Positions 23,828-35,584 of a stretch of 64,000 bases of DNA are shown here, piece after piece. Under the pieces are notes generated by a model. That model was not told the DNA's origin. It saw only the letters and a list, made by a program, of their open reading frames with translations, and searched no databases. Source of the DNA: Adiantum capillus-veneris (taxonomy: Eukaryota; Streptophyta; Polypodiopsida; Polypodiales; Pteridaceae); assembly GCA_014529385.2 (NCBI GenBank), contig CM043954.1:94693247-94757246 (forward strand), written 5' to 3'. The position numbers were made by a program, and so were the translations under genes. Every line of letters starts with the position of its first letter. The first letter of the stretch is position 1.

Positions 23828-26677
23828 TCAGAGTATCTTTCTCCACTTGTGATTCACATACACCATTGTCTCTCTCCACCTTCGTTGACTTTCACGAGCT
23901 CCGGAGTTGTTGTATGCCATTGATCTTTTAGCTTTTTGTTGTTGTAAATGTCTGATGGCTTGTGTTGTTGCTGAATTTGCCAAGACTTCTTTTGCCTGCA
24001 TTCGATGAGTGATTCTACGATAGAACCATTCAAATAGTTCTCTCAAACTGTTAGCCTTGATTCGAGAGCCACCATGTCGTGTGTGCCTGAAATAAGCATT
24101 TCTCGCCATGTAATGAGACTTTTCCATCCCTTGGGTATTCCATATTGCCGGGTTCCCATACTTCTGTATAAAATATGGCAAATGATTGAAGATGATGTGC
24201 TGGATATGAAAACAAATTAGTTAGAATGTTTTACAGTCACATATTTGCACATAAGAGAGAAAGAATACATTATAATACCATGTAGTGAGTAATCTGGGTG
24301 TCTGTCCATGCTGTCTTGAATGATTTTTTCAGAAGGTTGAGATTTTCCTTGAACTTGTTCATATCACCTTGTGACCAGTCATCTTTGTCGCACATCAAAA
24401 ATAGGATGTCTATTGATCGCCAAACCTCAGCCTTCGCGTTACGAGTAGTTGGTTCGTGGTCTTTGACTGCAATATGTAGCTTTTTCCAGCTCTGATACTC
24501 TACCTTGCTAACATAAGATGTGTTATATATTTTTCCATGTTTTGTTAGCTTTGGATCTCTTGTACCTTGGGGCTTAGATAAAAACCTCCGTGCCTTCACC
24601 CCACCGATGGATGGTTTGCATGGGACATCTTTCTCAGCAGTTGATCTCTTTTCATCCCGCTGGATTTTCACATTGCCACCATGAAGCCCCATATCCGACA
24701 ATACCATTTCTAAGCACTGCAAGGCTACTTGTCGTTCTGCAGAGTTCTTAATCTTCCACGCAAACCCGATGTATAAGTAGACCAATTTCTCTACAATTCT
24801 ACAAAGGGCATGCATTGTACAAATGTGGACATTCACAAGTGGTATTTTCAAAACTGGTCGAAAAGCAGGATCCTCAATGTGACGTGTTGGAGCTTTTCTC
24901 CACCACTTTGGGTCCATGACCTTTGCAGGCTCCATGCAGAACAAACATAGTGACTTTGCCATTGCACCCATTCCACAATTATACATGCACTTTAATGTTT
25001 TAAGGTCACCTGCAAGATGCCACTGAACTTGAAAGTCTCCCCTTCCATCTAGACGCAGTACCTCTCCCTGGTTAGTCTGTTGATCAATCAGCTCCGGAAT
25101 ATTAGTTCGATGGAACACCCAATATAGAATCTCATGATCTTCTTTCTTTACCTGCAACACAAAATAAATGAGACTTAAGTAGATCTGAACATTTGAGCTT
25201 ACTTGAGAATATCGCTTACCTCAAAGGCACCAAGCCACCATATGTTAGATTCTGATTGAACACTAAAATATAAAGGATCATCACTGGGACACTTTGAGAG
25301 GTCTCTATTCATTAAAGTAATAGTAACACGCTCTAGCTTTTTCTCTTTAACAAGCTCACACTCATCCAGTTTTAAAACAAAATGTAATAGTCCACGTGAC
25401 TCTTCAAATGTGATGTTGTAAAACTCCACCATTCTCTTCTGTAGTATCCGCAGGTCCATAAAAATATTGTTGAACTCATCATATGCCATGTTCGCTCCAT
25501 GGCCACTGTAAGTTGCTTTAATATGAAAGGGCTGTCCAAGATAGTCTCCCTGTGCCTCGTTAAGCTGAAGCCTCTCTTTCCAAACACTTGAGGCTGATGG
25601 TAGAAGTTTGGATTTTATACCCTTCCTAACAAAGATGGATGAGACAGACTTTTGGATAGCCGAATATCCTCTTTTGCTTACACCAAGTGAATCAAGTGTG
25701 CCTTGTATCTCTTTTGCAGGCACTGAGTTCTCTGAAATAAAGCGGTCCACTACATTTCTTTGTAGAACCTTAAACTTCTTGTCATGTACTATATCTGCTG
25801 CCAGGCTTCTACTTATAAGTGGCTTCAATCTCTTTCCTATATTGGCTTTGGGGTCAATGTTTTCCTTGTCAGGATAGATTGAGTCTCTACATGAAGACAA
25901 TGCATAAGTAAATAACAGAAAATTTGCTTCACTAACACTATTTAGGCACATGAAAACAATGCATAACAAGAAAACACAAAGAGATTACTTAACTAAGACA
26001 ATGTAGCCAACCAAGAAGCATCACCTTAATGCTCGGATTCTTTTCTTGAGACCTCCTGATGCAACCTGCAATGTTTCAAGATTGCGCAATTTCTTCTTTC
26101 GGATACGACCACCCAAGATGGTGTCCTTCATTTGACAACTTCGCACCTTTCCTTTCAGTTCTTGTACCTCTATTTTATGTTGCAAAATGGTAACCTGATC
26201 TGTAGAATGTAAATGTGAAAGGCGAACAATCTCACATTGTTGAGCTTGGAGAATGCTCTTGTAAGTTCCAGCTTCTCTTGTAAGTGATTTACAATAACCT
26301 AGAAGGCCGTTTTCTCCATCACCAGCAAAGGTCAATAAGCTTGTAGGATTGACAAACGGTGGAGACGCATTAGTTATTGGATTCTTAGGGTAGAGAGAGC
26401 CTCTCGTCCAGATATCTATGTGTTTAGCTCCTTGAGCTCTGAGCGTGTCTATGGAGGTGGGAGGTATATGTGTGTTTGTTTTACTGCGCTTAATCAATGG
26501 TTGGTACTCATTGTCCAAATCAATGTGAAGGTGATATTTGGCTCGTTTGTGGGTAACATTTGTGCCATTTGAGGAGTGCGCCATTAGCCAAATGTGCAGG
26601 TTTAATGGAAAGTGAATAGCGGCTGTGGATTCGTCCCTCCATGTTAGCCTCATTCCCTCCGTATTGACGTTGTTCAT
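23828..26677 (-). CDS. T1 gene D, candidate DDE-type transposase, about 854 residues
   Basis: ATG at 26677. Exons are 26677-26025, 25886-25220, 25151-24279 and 24199-23828; all phases join to 855 codons with no internal stop. The N-terminal third has a coiled-coil-like stretch (LQHKIEVQELKGKV) and basic patches (GGRIRKKKLRN). The core has VLKLDECELVKEK (Asp about 392), QWHLAGDLKTLK (Asp about 489), a Cys pair CLFC (about 509-512), and NVHICTMHALCRIVEKL. The end has WNTQGMEKSHYMARNAYF (Glu about 757) and RHTRHGG. This order (Asp, G-D-x-K with C-x2-C, His cluster, late Glu) resembles RNase H-fold transposases of the hAT/Transib/Kolobok style. The exact superfamily is not recognised and catalysis is inferred. 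Confidence 0.72.
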
Positions 26678-26844
26678 TCAATGCAACTAAAAAGAGGATT
26701 ATCCCTCAATCACTACGAACGAATGTTCAGAGGAGTAAGGAATCTACTTAAAGTACACTTTTTGAAGTTTTACTATGAAAGACCCAGCTCTTTTATTTGC
26801 CATTTTTTCTAGAGAGAGAGTGCAAAAAATACATTTTCTTAGAA
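26678..26844. other. T1 right subterminal region
   Basis: Holds the 5' region of gene D. No further feature seen. Confidence 0.4.
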
Positions 26845-26877
26845 GGCCCTCCAAATGACCTCCGAAATTTCCTAATG
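26845..26877 (-). repeat. T1 right terminal inverted repeat
   Basis: The inverse of 15190-15222 with one mismatch. The element ends CCTAATG, and E3 LTR sequence (AGTTGTACGAGCT) resumes two bases later. Confidence 0.88.
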
Positions 26878-27432
26878 TAAGTTGTACGAGCTAGATAGCT
26901 CATGTTTTTTTTCATTTTTAGCCTTAGCCAAGCCTTATAAAAAGAGAGAGGAGTGATTTCTCATTGGCTTTTTTGCCAGAGGGAGTGATTGAAGGTTTTC
27001 AAGCATGTGTATTGCAAAGCTTGCCATTGGAATTGCATACTCTACTGTAATACCCCACTATGCAATAATACCAAATATTTGCCCCTACTTCTTGTGTTGC
27101 TTCTCCCCATCCCCCTCCTTTTCCCTTGCTCTTTGTGTAGTTGCCAGTGTTTGCAGAGGGTTTGCCTGCAACTTGAAGGGTGTCACTAAGAGGGTAGAAT
27201 TGGGGTGTTTTGTGAGTCGAAAAGGGTGAGTTGAGCAGTGTGGGTGTGTTTATGATGAAGGGTGTTTCTTGCAAGGTGCGAGGTGGTGGTTCGGTTTTCT
27301 AAAGAGGAAGTATTAGTGCAAATTATCCAATTTGAATGTGTTATTAGAGAGGTTACGGGTTCTGTGGAATCCATGGGCTATAGAGAGGCAAACATTTTGT
27401 GTGTTGGGTGTGTTCCCTATTCCCCCTCTCCA
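26878..27432 (+). repeat. E3 3' LTR, right part (after T1)
   Basis: Matches 7856-8398 of the 5' LTR with an 11 bp insertion near 27048. It ends CCCTCTCCA, followed by the ACAT target copy. Confidence 0.85.
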
Positions 27433-27888
27433 ACATCTTGCTACTTTCAAAGAAGGAGACAAGGTTTTCCTCAAAGTTCTAGAGCATTCAGAAAGTATGA
27501 AGACGGGAAAAGTTGCTAAACTCTCACCACACTATTATGGACCATTTACCATTCTCAAATGTATAGGTCAAGTGGCTATAAGTTAGATCTTCCAGACAAT
27601 CACGAGTTCATCTTGTTTTTCATGTTAGCCATTTATGAAAACAGCTAGGACAGAATGATAATGTCATTGACATAGGTGTGTTGGTTGACCTTATCGCACC
27701 ACCAATCATTCCTCATGATCTCGAAAAGATTTTGGATTCTTGTGAGCTTCGCACCAGACATCATGTCAAACAATAGGTGTTGGTAAAATGGCTAGATAGG
27801 CCCGAAGAAGGTTCTACATGGGAGAATGTCTCCGCACTTAAGAAACATTTTCCTACATTCGTTTTCGAGGACGAAAACGATTCTCGAA
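27433..27888 (+). pseudogene. E2 integrase C-terminus and chromodomain
   Basis: Resumes the E2 integrase: ATFKEGDKVFLKVLEHSE, then YYGPFTILKCIGQVA (GPF/Y motif). After frame changes comes VLVKWLDRPEEGSTWENV followed by FPTFVFEDE, the signature of a chromovirus chromodomain that guides integration by chromatin binding. Several stops are present. Confidence 0.82.
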
Positions 27889-27903
27889 GGGGGGGGGGGG
27901 TAA
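27889..27903 (+). other. E2 polypurine tract
   Basis: A run of 12 G followed by TAA directly precedes the 3' LTR. This is the plus-strand priming site, probably expanded by slippage. Confidence 0.75.
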
Positions 27904-28029
27904 TGTAAGGACATGGGTCCTATGGGCAAGGCCACCGGCACAGCCCGACAGTGTGTACGCTAGGGGGAGGCTATAAGATAGCATGGTTGGTGGGTGGAGA
28001 CTAGCACACACATTACCACCACCATTTCA
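27904..28029 (+). repeat. E2 3' LTR, 126 bp
   Basis: Matches 5372-5494; followed by the TCAAG target copy at 28030-28034. Confidence 0.9.
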
Positions 28030-28990
28030 TCAAGATATTGTAAAGACCATATTTTGCACTATGTTTGGTCTTTATGAATACATTCTCATGTCTTTTGGCT
28101 TGACCAATGCACTAACCACATTCAAACGCTTGATGAAGAAGATATTCACGCCTCACCGAACCTTTACTGGAGTGTTCTTTGATGATATAATCATCTACTC
28201 TAATTCATCAGACGAACACAAGAAACACCTCCAAGTAATATATCAAGTCTTAGAGAGAGTAAACTCTATATTAATCAAAAGAAAAGTGAGTTTTTTTAAC
28301 AAGAGAATCAGTATTTAGGTCACATTATCTCTCAGGATGGCATCCAAATGGATCCTTAAAAGCTAGAGGTAATAAAAGAATGGCCTAATTCAAGCAATCT
28401 ACATGAACTAAGAATCTTTATAGGTATGTGTGCATAATATAGATGCTTCATAAAAAATTTATCAGAAATCGCGAGACCATCACATGACGTAACAAAGAAA
28501 AATGTTAGGTATACATGGTCTGCCAAGGAGAAAAATGATTTCAAAAAGCTTAAAGAAAAGCTTTTCTCTACACCTGTGCTTACACTGTCGGATCTCTCAA
28601 ATCCATTTGAGGTCCAATGTGACGCTTGTGGTGCTTTCCTTGGAGCTGTTTTTCTCCAAGAAGGGCATGCCATAGCCTATGAAAGTTGAAGGCTTGACCC
28701 TGTTGAGAAAGCTCTAGGAATATATGAAAAGGAACTCCTCGCAGTTGTACATGCCTTAGACCCGTGGAAGCACTATAATTTATTGGGGACTCCTTTCATT
28801 CTACCGACCGATCATCAAAGCCTTAGGTACTTCATGATGTAGCCCAAAAAAATGAGGTGGGCAAATTTCCTTTCGTGATTTCATTTTCATATTTCTCGCG
28901 TTGCTAGAAAGCATAATCAAGTAGCCGATGCACTCTCAAGATGGCCGAGAATGAACGCGATTTCCATAGAAACTCACAATGATCTATCTT
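28030..28990 (+). pseudogene. E1 reverse transcriptase (C-terminal half) and RNase H
   Basis: Continues 5371: DIVKTIFCTMFGLYEYILMS and FGLTNALTTFKRLM. The catalytic box is GVFFDDIIIYS (F-F-D-D for Y-x-D-D). Then comes the connection and RNase H: FEVQCDACGAFLGAVF (first Asp), then YEKELLAVVHAL (Glu) and LPTDHQSLRYF (Asp). Stops at 28318, 28688 and 28841 break it. Confidence 0.85.
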
Positions 28991-30429
28991 CTATGATAGA
29001 TGAGTACGCTATTGATCCCGATTTTAGAGATGTGATTTCAGTCCTTGCACTAGGGAAGAAAGAGGAACCATTTACTTTACAAGATGGTTATCTTCTCTAT
29101 GGCAATAGACTATGCGTTACTAACTAACTATGCATTAATGCATGAATCTCATGCTCCTCCTTATGTGGGGCATAGAGGAATTCACTCTAAAAGGGATTGA
29201 AACAGATTTCTATTGGCCTGCCATGAAAGAAATTGTACAAGAGTATGCTTCTAAATGTGTGGTATGCCAAAAGACGAAGTTTGATAGAGGGAAGTAACCT
29301 AGATTGCTTCAACCTTTGCCAGTCCCTAATTCACCATGGGAGAGCATATCCATGGATTTTATCTTGGGATTGCCTAAGTCTATCCATGGGAATACGGTAA
29401 TATGGATGATAGTAGACAGGTTCAGCAAACAAGCTCATTTTATACATGTCCAAACGACTATCAAAGCCCATCAAATGAAAACCCTCTTCATATCAAAAAT
29501 CTTCAAGTACCATGGCTTGCCAATGTCCATAAGGTCAGATAAAGATCCTAGAATGACCAATACTTTTTGGAAGGGTCTTTTGAGAATTTAGGGACAAGGC
29601 TAAACTTCTCTTCGGCCTATCACCCACAAACGGATGGCCAAAGTGAAATAGCCAACCGAACAATTCTTGATCTACTAAAAGCCTAAGTAACGAGTAGATC
29701 AAAGGTCCGAATGGGAGAAGTACTTACCCTTAGTGGAGTATGCCTACAATAATAATGTACATACCTCCATGGGAAATGCACCTTTCAAGGTAATTGAGGG
29801 AAGATCCAAAAGTCCCCTACTACTTAAAGTACATAAGAAGATCTTCGTTGTAGATGAGTATAGCCAAGACCTACAAGAATCTTTACAGAATACTAAGAAT
29901 GCTATCTCTATCTCACAGCAAAGGCAAAAGGCTACTGCTGATAAGCACAAAAGATCCCAAGACTTTAAAGAAAATGATTGGGCCTTGCTTAAATTTTCTA
30001 AGGCTCGATAAGTCACACGACGGGCAAGAATCCTATGGGACACCAAAAGTACTATGCTAAGCTAGCAAAAAGGTACTATGGTCCCTTCCAAATTCTTAGA
30101 CCAATCAATGAGTGGCTTATCAGCTCAAGTTGCTCAGTCATTGGCTCATACACAATGATTTTCATGTGAGCCTACTAAAAGCCTTACAAAGGAGAGACAC
30201 ATCAAGAGCCAACTACCGAAGACCCAGCGGAGATCGAGGACCAGGAAGAGGTGTTGCAACCCGAGTCCATTCTCTTATATGAAGAGAAGGTATTGAGAGG
30301 TGGTAAGATTATCCGGCAGTATCTTATTAAGTTTAAGAAGTATCCTTTTGAAGATGCTAGATGGATGCAAAGCATACATGTAAAGGATAACCTAAACCTT
30401 GTCAATGCTTACAATGTTTTCCTAGAGTA
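28991..30429 (+). pseudogene. E1 integrase and chromodomain-like tail
   Basis: H2C2 end HAPPYVGHRGIHS and CVVCQKTK (29150-29280), core SISMDFILGLPKS and SSAYHPQTDGQSEIANR (29345-29670), then WALLKFSKAR. The tail reads GGKIIRQYLIKFKKYPFEDA and RWMQSIHV (30300-30375), the weak chromodomain form of chromoviruses. Stops and frameshifts throughout. Confidence 0.82.
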
Positions 30430-30785
30430 AGCAAATGTAAAAATGTTTAAAATGAACAAAGTTTTTTTGTCTTACAAGACTCTCTTTTTCTTTATTGTGC
30501 ATAAATGTTAAGTAGTATGCATCCTTATGATCAAGTTTGCGGAGACGACGTCTTCCAAACACCAATTAGAGCTTGTCACTCTACTATGGAAGATTGATGG
30601 ACTAATGCACATACATGCTTTCACTACCTTGGGCTCTCAAGCACCAAATGGATTAGTCATCCATTCTAAAACGATGTCATAGGGTAAGATAGGGATCCTC
30701 TACCCGCTAGAAAAGGGACTAATGAATAGGCTTTATCTTCTCTACCCCATAGTCGAGGAAGACTATGATTTCAAGAGAGAGGTAA
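30430..30785 (+). other. E1 3' untranslated region and polypurine tract
   Basis: No ORF. TCAAGAGAGAGGTAA directly before the LTR is the likely polypurine tract. Confidence 0.6.
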
Positions 30786-30947
30786 TGTCATAATAACTAA
30801 TATCTAGTTCTCCTAAATGATTTTCTCATGTTAAATTGATCATTTAATATGGGGAAGTACAAGGGAAGAAAAAGCTAGAATATTGGTTAAGCTGGTAGAG
30901 TGTTGGCCACAGTAGGGTTCCAAAAGGAGGTAAAATAGGGATCCAAA

Positions 30948-30981
<34 letters not shown>

Positions 30982-32386
30982 TCTGCAAAAGAGCAATGTG
31001 CAACAATGGGATTCAAAGACCCTAAGGCTGAGCCCATTAAGACTTTGAAAATGCTAAGTTTCCAAAATTCAAAGGTTAGATCCAATGGTCAAACTCTAGG
31101 TAATATTGAATTCTTATGTGAAGACCAAAAAGTCTTCTCATATCCCTAGATAGGAGGGGGCGAGCCCTTTTAGTAGGGGAGGAGAGAGAAACACACACAC
31201 ACTTAAAGGGAATAGGGGACACATGTCAGCTCCCTAGCGTAGTTGCCCCCAAGGTGCATTCAAATCCTATTGGGTGGCCATAGAGGTGGACCCATGAGAA
31301 TTAGGCTAGAGTAAATCTAGTTTAATTCATTTAAAAACACTTGAGAAAAGAACCATTAGAAATTAAGCTCTCTGGAAGACTATTGATAGTCTCCCAAGGG
31401 GTCCAATGAGCATTCAACAGCCCAATGGCTTGCCTGATTCATATTTGCCAAAAGACTATGCGGCCCAATGAGAGTTAAATTGCATTATCTAATTACCTAA
31501 AGCTGTTACAAAATGGGAAAGGGGGACACATTTCACAAGGCTATCACTTATGCTTCTTAATTATCATTGGCTTATAAGCGTTGCAGGGTCCAATGAGGTG
31601 CCAGTATGAGTAAAATCAAGAGGGGTCGACCAAGAGAGAGAGGGGGTTGATTTTGGCAAGGCATTATCACACACACACTCACACAATCTCATGTTTGAAG
31701 AAAATAAGACTCTCTCTCCTTCTCAAAATTTAATGGAAAGCTCATCATTTACTCCACGCTTGTGAGACGGGAGGCCCACACCAACAACTCTTCGCTTTGT
31801 GATGCAAATCCAACCAAGATCCAACCTCCAATGCATGCTCATCTCTTCTATCATGCTAATTACTAAGCTATGCTAAGCTATCATGAGTGATTATGTCAGG
31901 AGATATACTTCTTTGTCGTAAGAATACTCCTTCTTCCTCTCAATCTACTCTCGTACCCCGCTAGCTCTCACCATCTTCGAAGGTGTGTGAGGTCTTAGGT
32001 CTGAGACCGTGCATGAGGGAATTGATGTTGTGTGTTATAAGTGTGAGCTAGGTGCTTGAAGCTTCCATCTTCATTCCACCATCAAGTTATTGAAGGAATA
32101 CAAAGTATTGTATTGTAAAATGTCTCCCTTGATGGGGAAAACCTATAATACAAAGCCTTTTGGAGGGGGGACTGGCTCCATCTAAATCCGGTCCTCAACT
32201 GTTGCCAATACCTAATTTCTCTCTCTTTTGAAGTATTGTTCTTATCTAACTTGGTGTCATGCTTTTTGTTGCTCTCTCCATCCAAGCACTCTTTCTACGC
32301 TCATTAGGAATATATACTAATAAAATGCTCACTATGTTTATGCTATTTTCCGCTACACACAAGTAACTAGGCCATTAAATGTTACA
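30786..32386 (+). repeat. E1 3' LTR
   Basis: Starts TGTCATAATAACTAATATC and ends CATTAAATGTTACA. It contains a 32-base G homopolymer (30948-30979) where the 5' LTR has six. Confidence 0.88.
30948..30979 (+). repeat. 32-base poly-G tract
   Basis: An uninterrupted G run inside the E1 3' LTR. The orthologous 5' LTR position has AAAGGGGGGAACC. It could form G-quadruplexes; assembly length may be inexact. Confidence 0.85.
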
Positions 32387-33206
32387 CTAGAAATTGGTAG
32401 AAATCGGTTTTTAAAGGTTCATTCTTCCGTTTGCACCATAAGATTTAATTCTCCGTTGTGGAGAATAATGAATGCTCTTTACCATGTGTTGAATTATGGA
32501 CGACTCCCAATGAAGAATACAATATAATTTGATTCTTCCTCATCTATCATGAAGCTTTTCAACATTTGTTTATCAAACACTTGTTCTTGCACCATCATAT
32601 TCTACATTTTCGAAAAATCAAGCTTACCATATTTATTTTCCACTAAAAATTCTTGGTTTCTATTGTAAGTAGCTCCCAAACAAATGGATCATACACATGT
32701 GCAGATAGGGTTGGCCATCCTTGCACATGATGGACATGATCAAAGTGAACCAACATTCCAAATTACTACCTAGATGCATCCAATTAATCAATTCCACTCC
32801 ACTTCTTGGTCCTTTCACTAACATCTTGATGAGGTGTGGCTTCTCCTTGCTCGCTAGCTTCTTAGAAAAAACAACACTACACTAAAAGGATACATACTCT
32901 TTCCTTTTAAATCAAGGACAAACTCCAAGAGTCATGTTGGGCTTATACTCTATATTCTCCACTTGTTAGGTGAAGGTGTAATGGAATCTGGAAACTCATC
33001 AAGATCACTTCTTCAATATATTTAGTGTCATCGATGCTCTTCGTTATCAGATTATCCTTTATCTTGAGTGGAAGCCTATTTCAGTTGCTTGGCGTTTATA
33101 AAAGACTTCTAAATAGCTCCGCTTTGAAATATTGAACCTGTCTTCTTATAAAAAAATTACCTTTTTACATTTCGCTCAAGGATGCATATACACTTGTATG
33201 AATAGC
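32387..33206. other. intergenic, no gene seen
   Basis: AT-rich DNA right of E1; no ORF with a recognisable product and no repeat identified. Confidence 0.5.
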
Positions 33207-33673
33207 CATTAGGAAGAGAATGGGGTCTAGGAGGGCCTTTTTATTTGGCAGTTGAAGGGAGTCAAAGCTCTAGTATTAGGAAAGCAATCAAATGACAAAT
33301 TTTGAATTCAAACAAGTAAAACGGACAGTTTATTTGAGTTCAAAAATTTTCCCCCAAAATGAAATTTAAAATCTAGCGAGAAAAACTATATCATGTAACA
33401 TATCTTTAAAAAAATGTCGGCGTGTAGATTATAGTTCTATAATCTCTGCTCAAATAGAAGATTGTATGTACGAGTTATGGAAGGCCGAAATTATAAATTA
33501 GTTATCCTCCCTTTTTTGAAGGGAAAAAATGCATCCTTTGACCATTCTTACCCTCTCTTACACACCCACCATTCTTGCACATATGGCATGCACCTATTCG
33601 TCAAAATGTTAATCACCTCCATAGTCTCATGGAAAATAAAGAGGCCCTCCTAGACCTCATCTTCTTCCTAATG
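33207..33673. mobile_element. 467 bp MITE with T1-like termini
   Basis: The left end CATTAGGAAGAGAATGGGG and the inverted right end share about 40 bp with a few mismatches. Both contain GGTCTAGGAGGGCC. Layout is CATTAGGAA, six bases, GGGGTC or GAGGTC, TA, GGAGGGCC, the same as T1 apart from a 2-base shorter spacer. There is no coding capacity. No clear target duplication (left GAATAGC, right ACACCAC), as with T1. Probably mobilised by a T1-family transposase. Confidence 0.75.
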
Positions 33674-34799
33674 ACACCACGTGCTTTTGTGATTATCTAT
33701 AAGCAAGAACCTTGATCCACATCCACAAAAGTGCCCCAAGGACCCACATCCTAGCAGGTGTGGCAAGACACTAGAAAACCCATCCCTATATTATGATGCC
33801 TAAGGTAAATTATTGGTAGTAGGGAGACATGCTTCCTACATATGAAAATTGACACTTTTAAGCCCAACCAGGGGTGAGGCATACATTCAAAAACTACTTG
33901 CATAGTCTTGGATTCACAAGATAAGCAACTTCTACTTCATAAGATAGTTTGCGCTCAAAAAAGACAACTAGAATATCCAAATCTTGTCTTGCTGTTTTTG
34001 GTGACAAATACATATGGTTATCGAGTACTTAACACATAGTGCAATCAGGGCATGAGGCTATACATATCTACAATCCCAAGCAACTTTCTTAGTAGTAGGT
34101 AAAACATATAGCACAAAAAATAAAGTGGACAAGACATCTAGCATTAGAAATACCATTTTGATAGAATTTGAAAATTGACTCTTCTTTAAGGCATTCTCCG
34201 CCCATACGAAGGACAAAAGTTTCATGAGTGTGTCACTTTTTTAAAATTGTCCTTCCGTAAGAATCGCGAAAAAAATTCGACGCTTGCCAATGGAATGAGA
34301 GTACATTAAGACGCCCATATAATTGAGAAAACACTATGTGCTATAGCATATTGTAGGGGTATATAACAAAAGCTTATATTGAATTATGGGCATACTGTTC
34401 CTCTTTAGTTTATTTATTCCGAATTCAAAATCGGAAACCCATATATCCAATTACCCTCTAACCCTCTAAAAGAAGAATGGAGGAGTTGAACGCGGGCAGC
34501 AGGCTAAAGTCCAACACGTTGAAGTTTTCCTCATAGCCAACCCACCATCCAGGATGTGGTTGTGACATGCCTTCCAAAAAAATATTTTAAAAAATACAAT
34601 TTTGTAGCAACCGGCTCCCATCGCACTTACCCTCGTCCGCGCTGCTACTGCAGTCCATAGCTGTCATAGCCTTGGCCTAGTTGCGTCGCCATGCCTCCCC
34701 CGTGGGGCAGGTCGCCACCTTCGTGAGAGCGATTTGTGGCACCCCTTCCCTCTCCAGCTCTTCCCTTTACCAAGCGGATCTTCATTAATTCTCAGTAAT
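33674..34799. other. intergenic, no gene seen
   Basis: No ORF with support and no clear repeat. The last 200 bp are more GC-rich. Confidence 0.45.
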
Positions 34800-34990
34800 A
34801 AAACATTAAAAAAGGTCGGTCGCACATACCATACCTAGTAGCTTCTTGGTTTTATTGCACCGAATCTTTGTAAATTCGGGACGGGTCCTCGACTAACCCT
34901 TGTGTGGGCTAAGAGCCAGCCAAAAAGCAGGGATTGAACTCGTACAGACGCACTGAGAATTCAGTCATATAACAATAATCACCTCACCCA
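34800..34990 (-). repeat. tRNA-derived SINE-like element
   Basis: On the minus strand GTGAGGTGATTATTG (A-box region) is followed by CGAGTTCAATCCCTGC, a good B box. The body contains GGGTTAGTCGAGGACCC, a motif like that in plant Au-type SINEs. The minus-strand 3' end is T-rich. A decayed tRNA pseudogene is the alternative. Confidence 0.5.
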
Positions 34991-35529
34991 AGGGCTTTCG
35001 TTGTTGGCACGCATTCGTGTACATATAAAAAAAAAAAATTGTAGCAACTCCTACATGCAATTAACCCCAGCCCGACACGTTGCGCCCTTTCCTCACCTCC
35101 TGCCTCTGCCTTTGCTCGCATCAAGTGATTTTTTTTTGGAATTTTTCCCCAGCACTTTTGTCGGCATCTATTAAAGATTCGCCTTAATTCTGATTTTCTT
35201 AAAATAGTCAGGTCCATAGTGAATGTCCTTTTATGTATGAAAAGGAGGGAGAGGGCTTCCGGCGTCGCAATGAAGAGAGGAGGAGGAAAAACGTATGAAT
35301 CTGCTGCCGCAGTAGATTCCAAAAATGCATGGTTTTCCCTTATTCGGGGTATGAACGTCAACGATAAATTAAAGCGGTATCGAAGCGACCTGCATGCACG
35401 TCCAGCACGTCAAAAGCATATCCACGCTGAGCGCTCACACGGCCTTCCTCTCCCTCCAATGATTCGTAGAGTACAGCCTGGTCAGCAGTTCGTACTTGCA
35501 AGCCCCGGCCCCCGAAGTAGCTGATGCAG
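34991..35529. promoter_or_regulatory. upstream region of the extensin-like gene
   Basis: No supported ORF. GC content rises towards the gene, as expected of a promoter-proximal region; no specific elements are assigned apart from the TATA box listed next. Confidence 0.4.
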
Positions 35530-35535
35530 TATAAG
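35530..35535 (+). promoter_or_regulatory. candidate TATA box
   Basis: TATAAG lies 50 bp upstream of the chosen ATG, which implies a short leader of about 20-25 nt. This argues against the upstream in-frame ATG at 35543, which would sit before or at the transcription start. Confidence 0.5.
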
Positions 35536-35584
35536 AAGAGGCATGCAGCAAGCTCTCCTCCCAAACCCCTCAACTCCGACAACG

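Noticed and set aside
35543-35584. Upstream in-frame ATG of the extensin-like gene
   Set aside because: It would bury the signal peptide and lies only about 10 bp from the TATA box; the ATG at 35585 is better placed.
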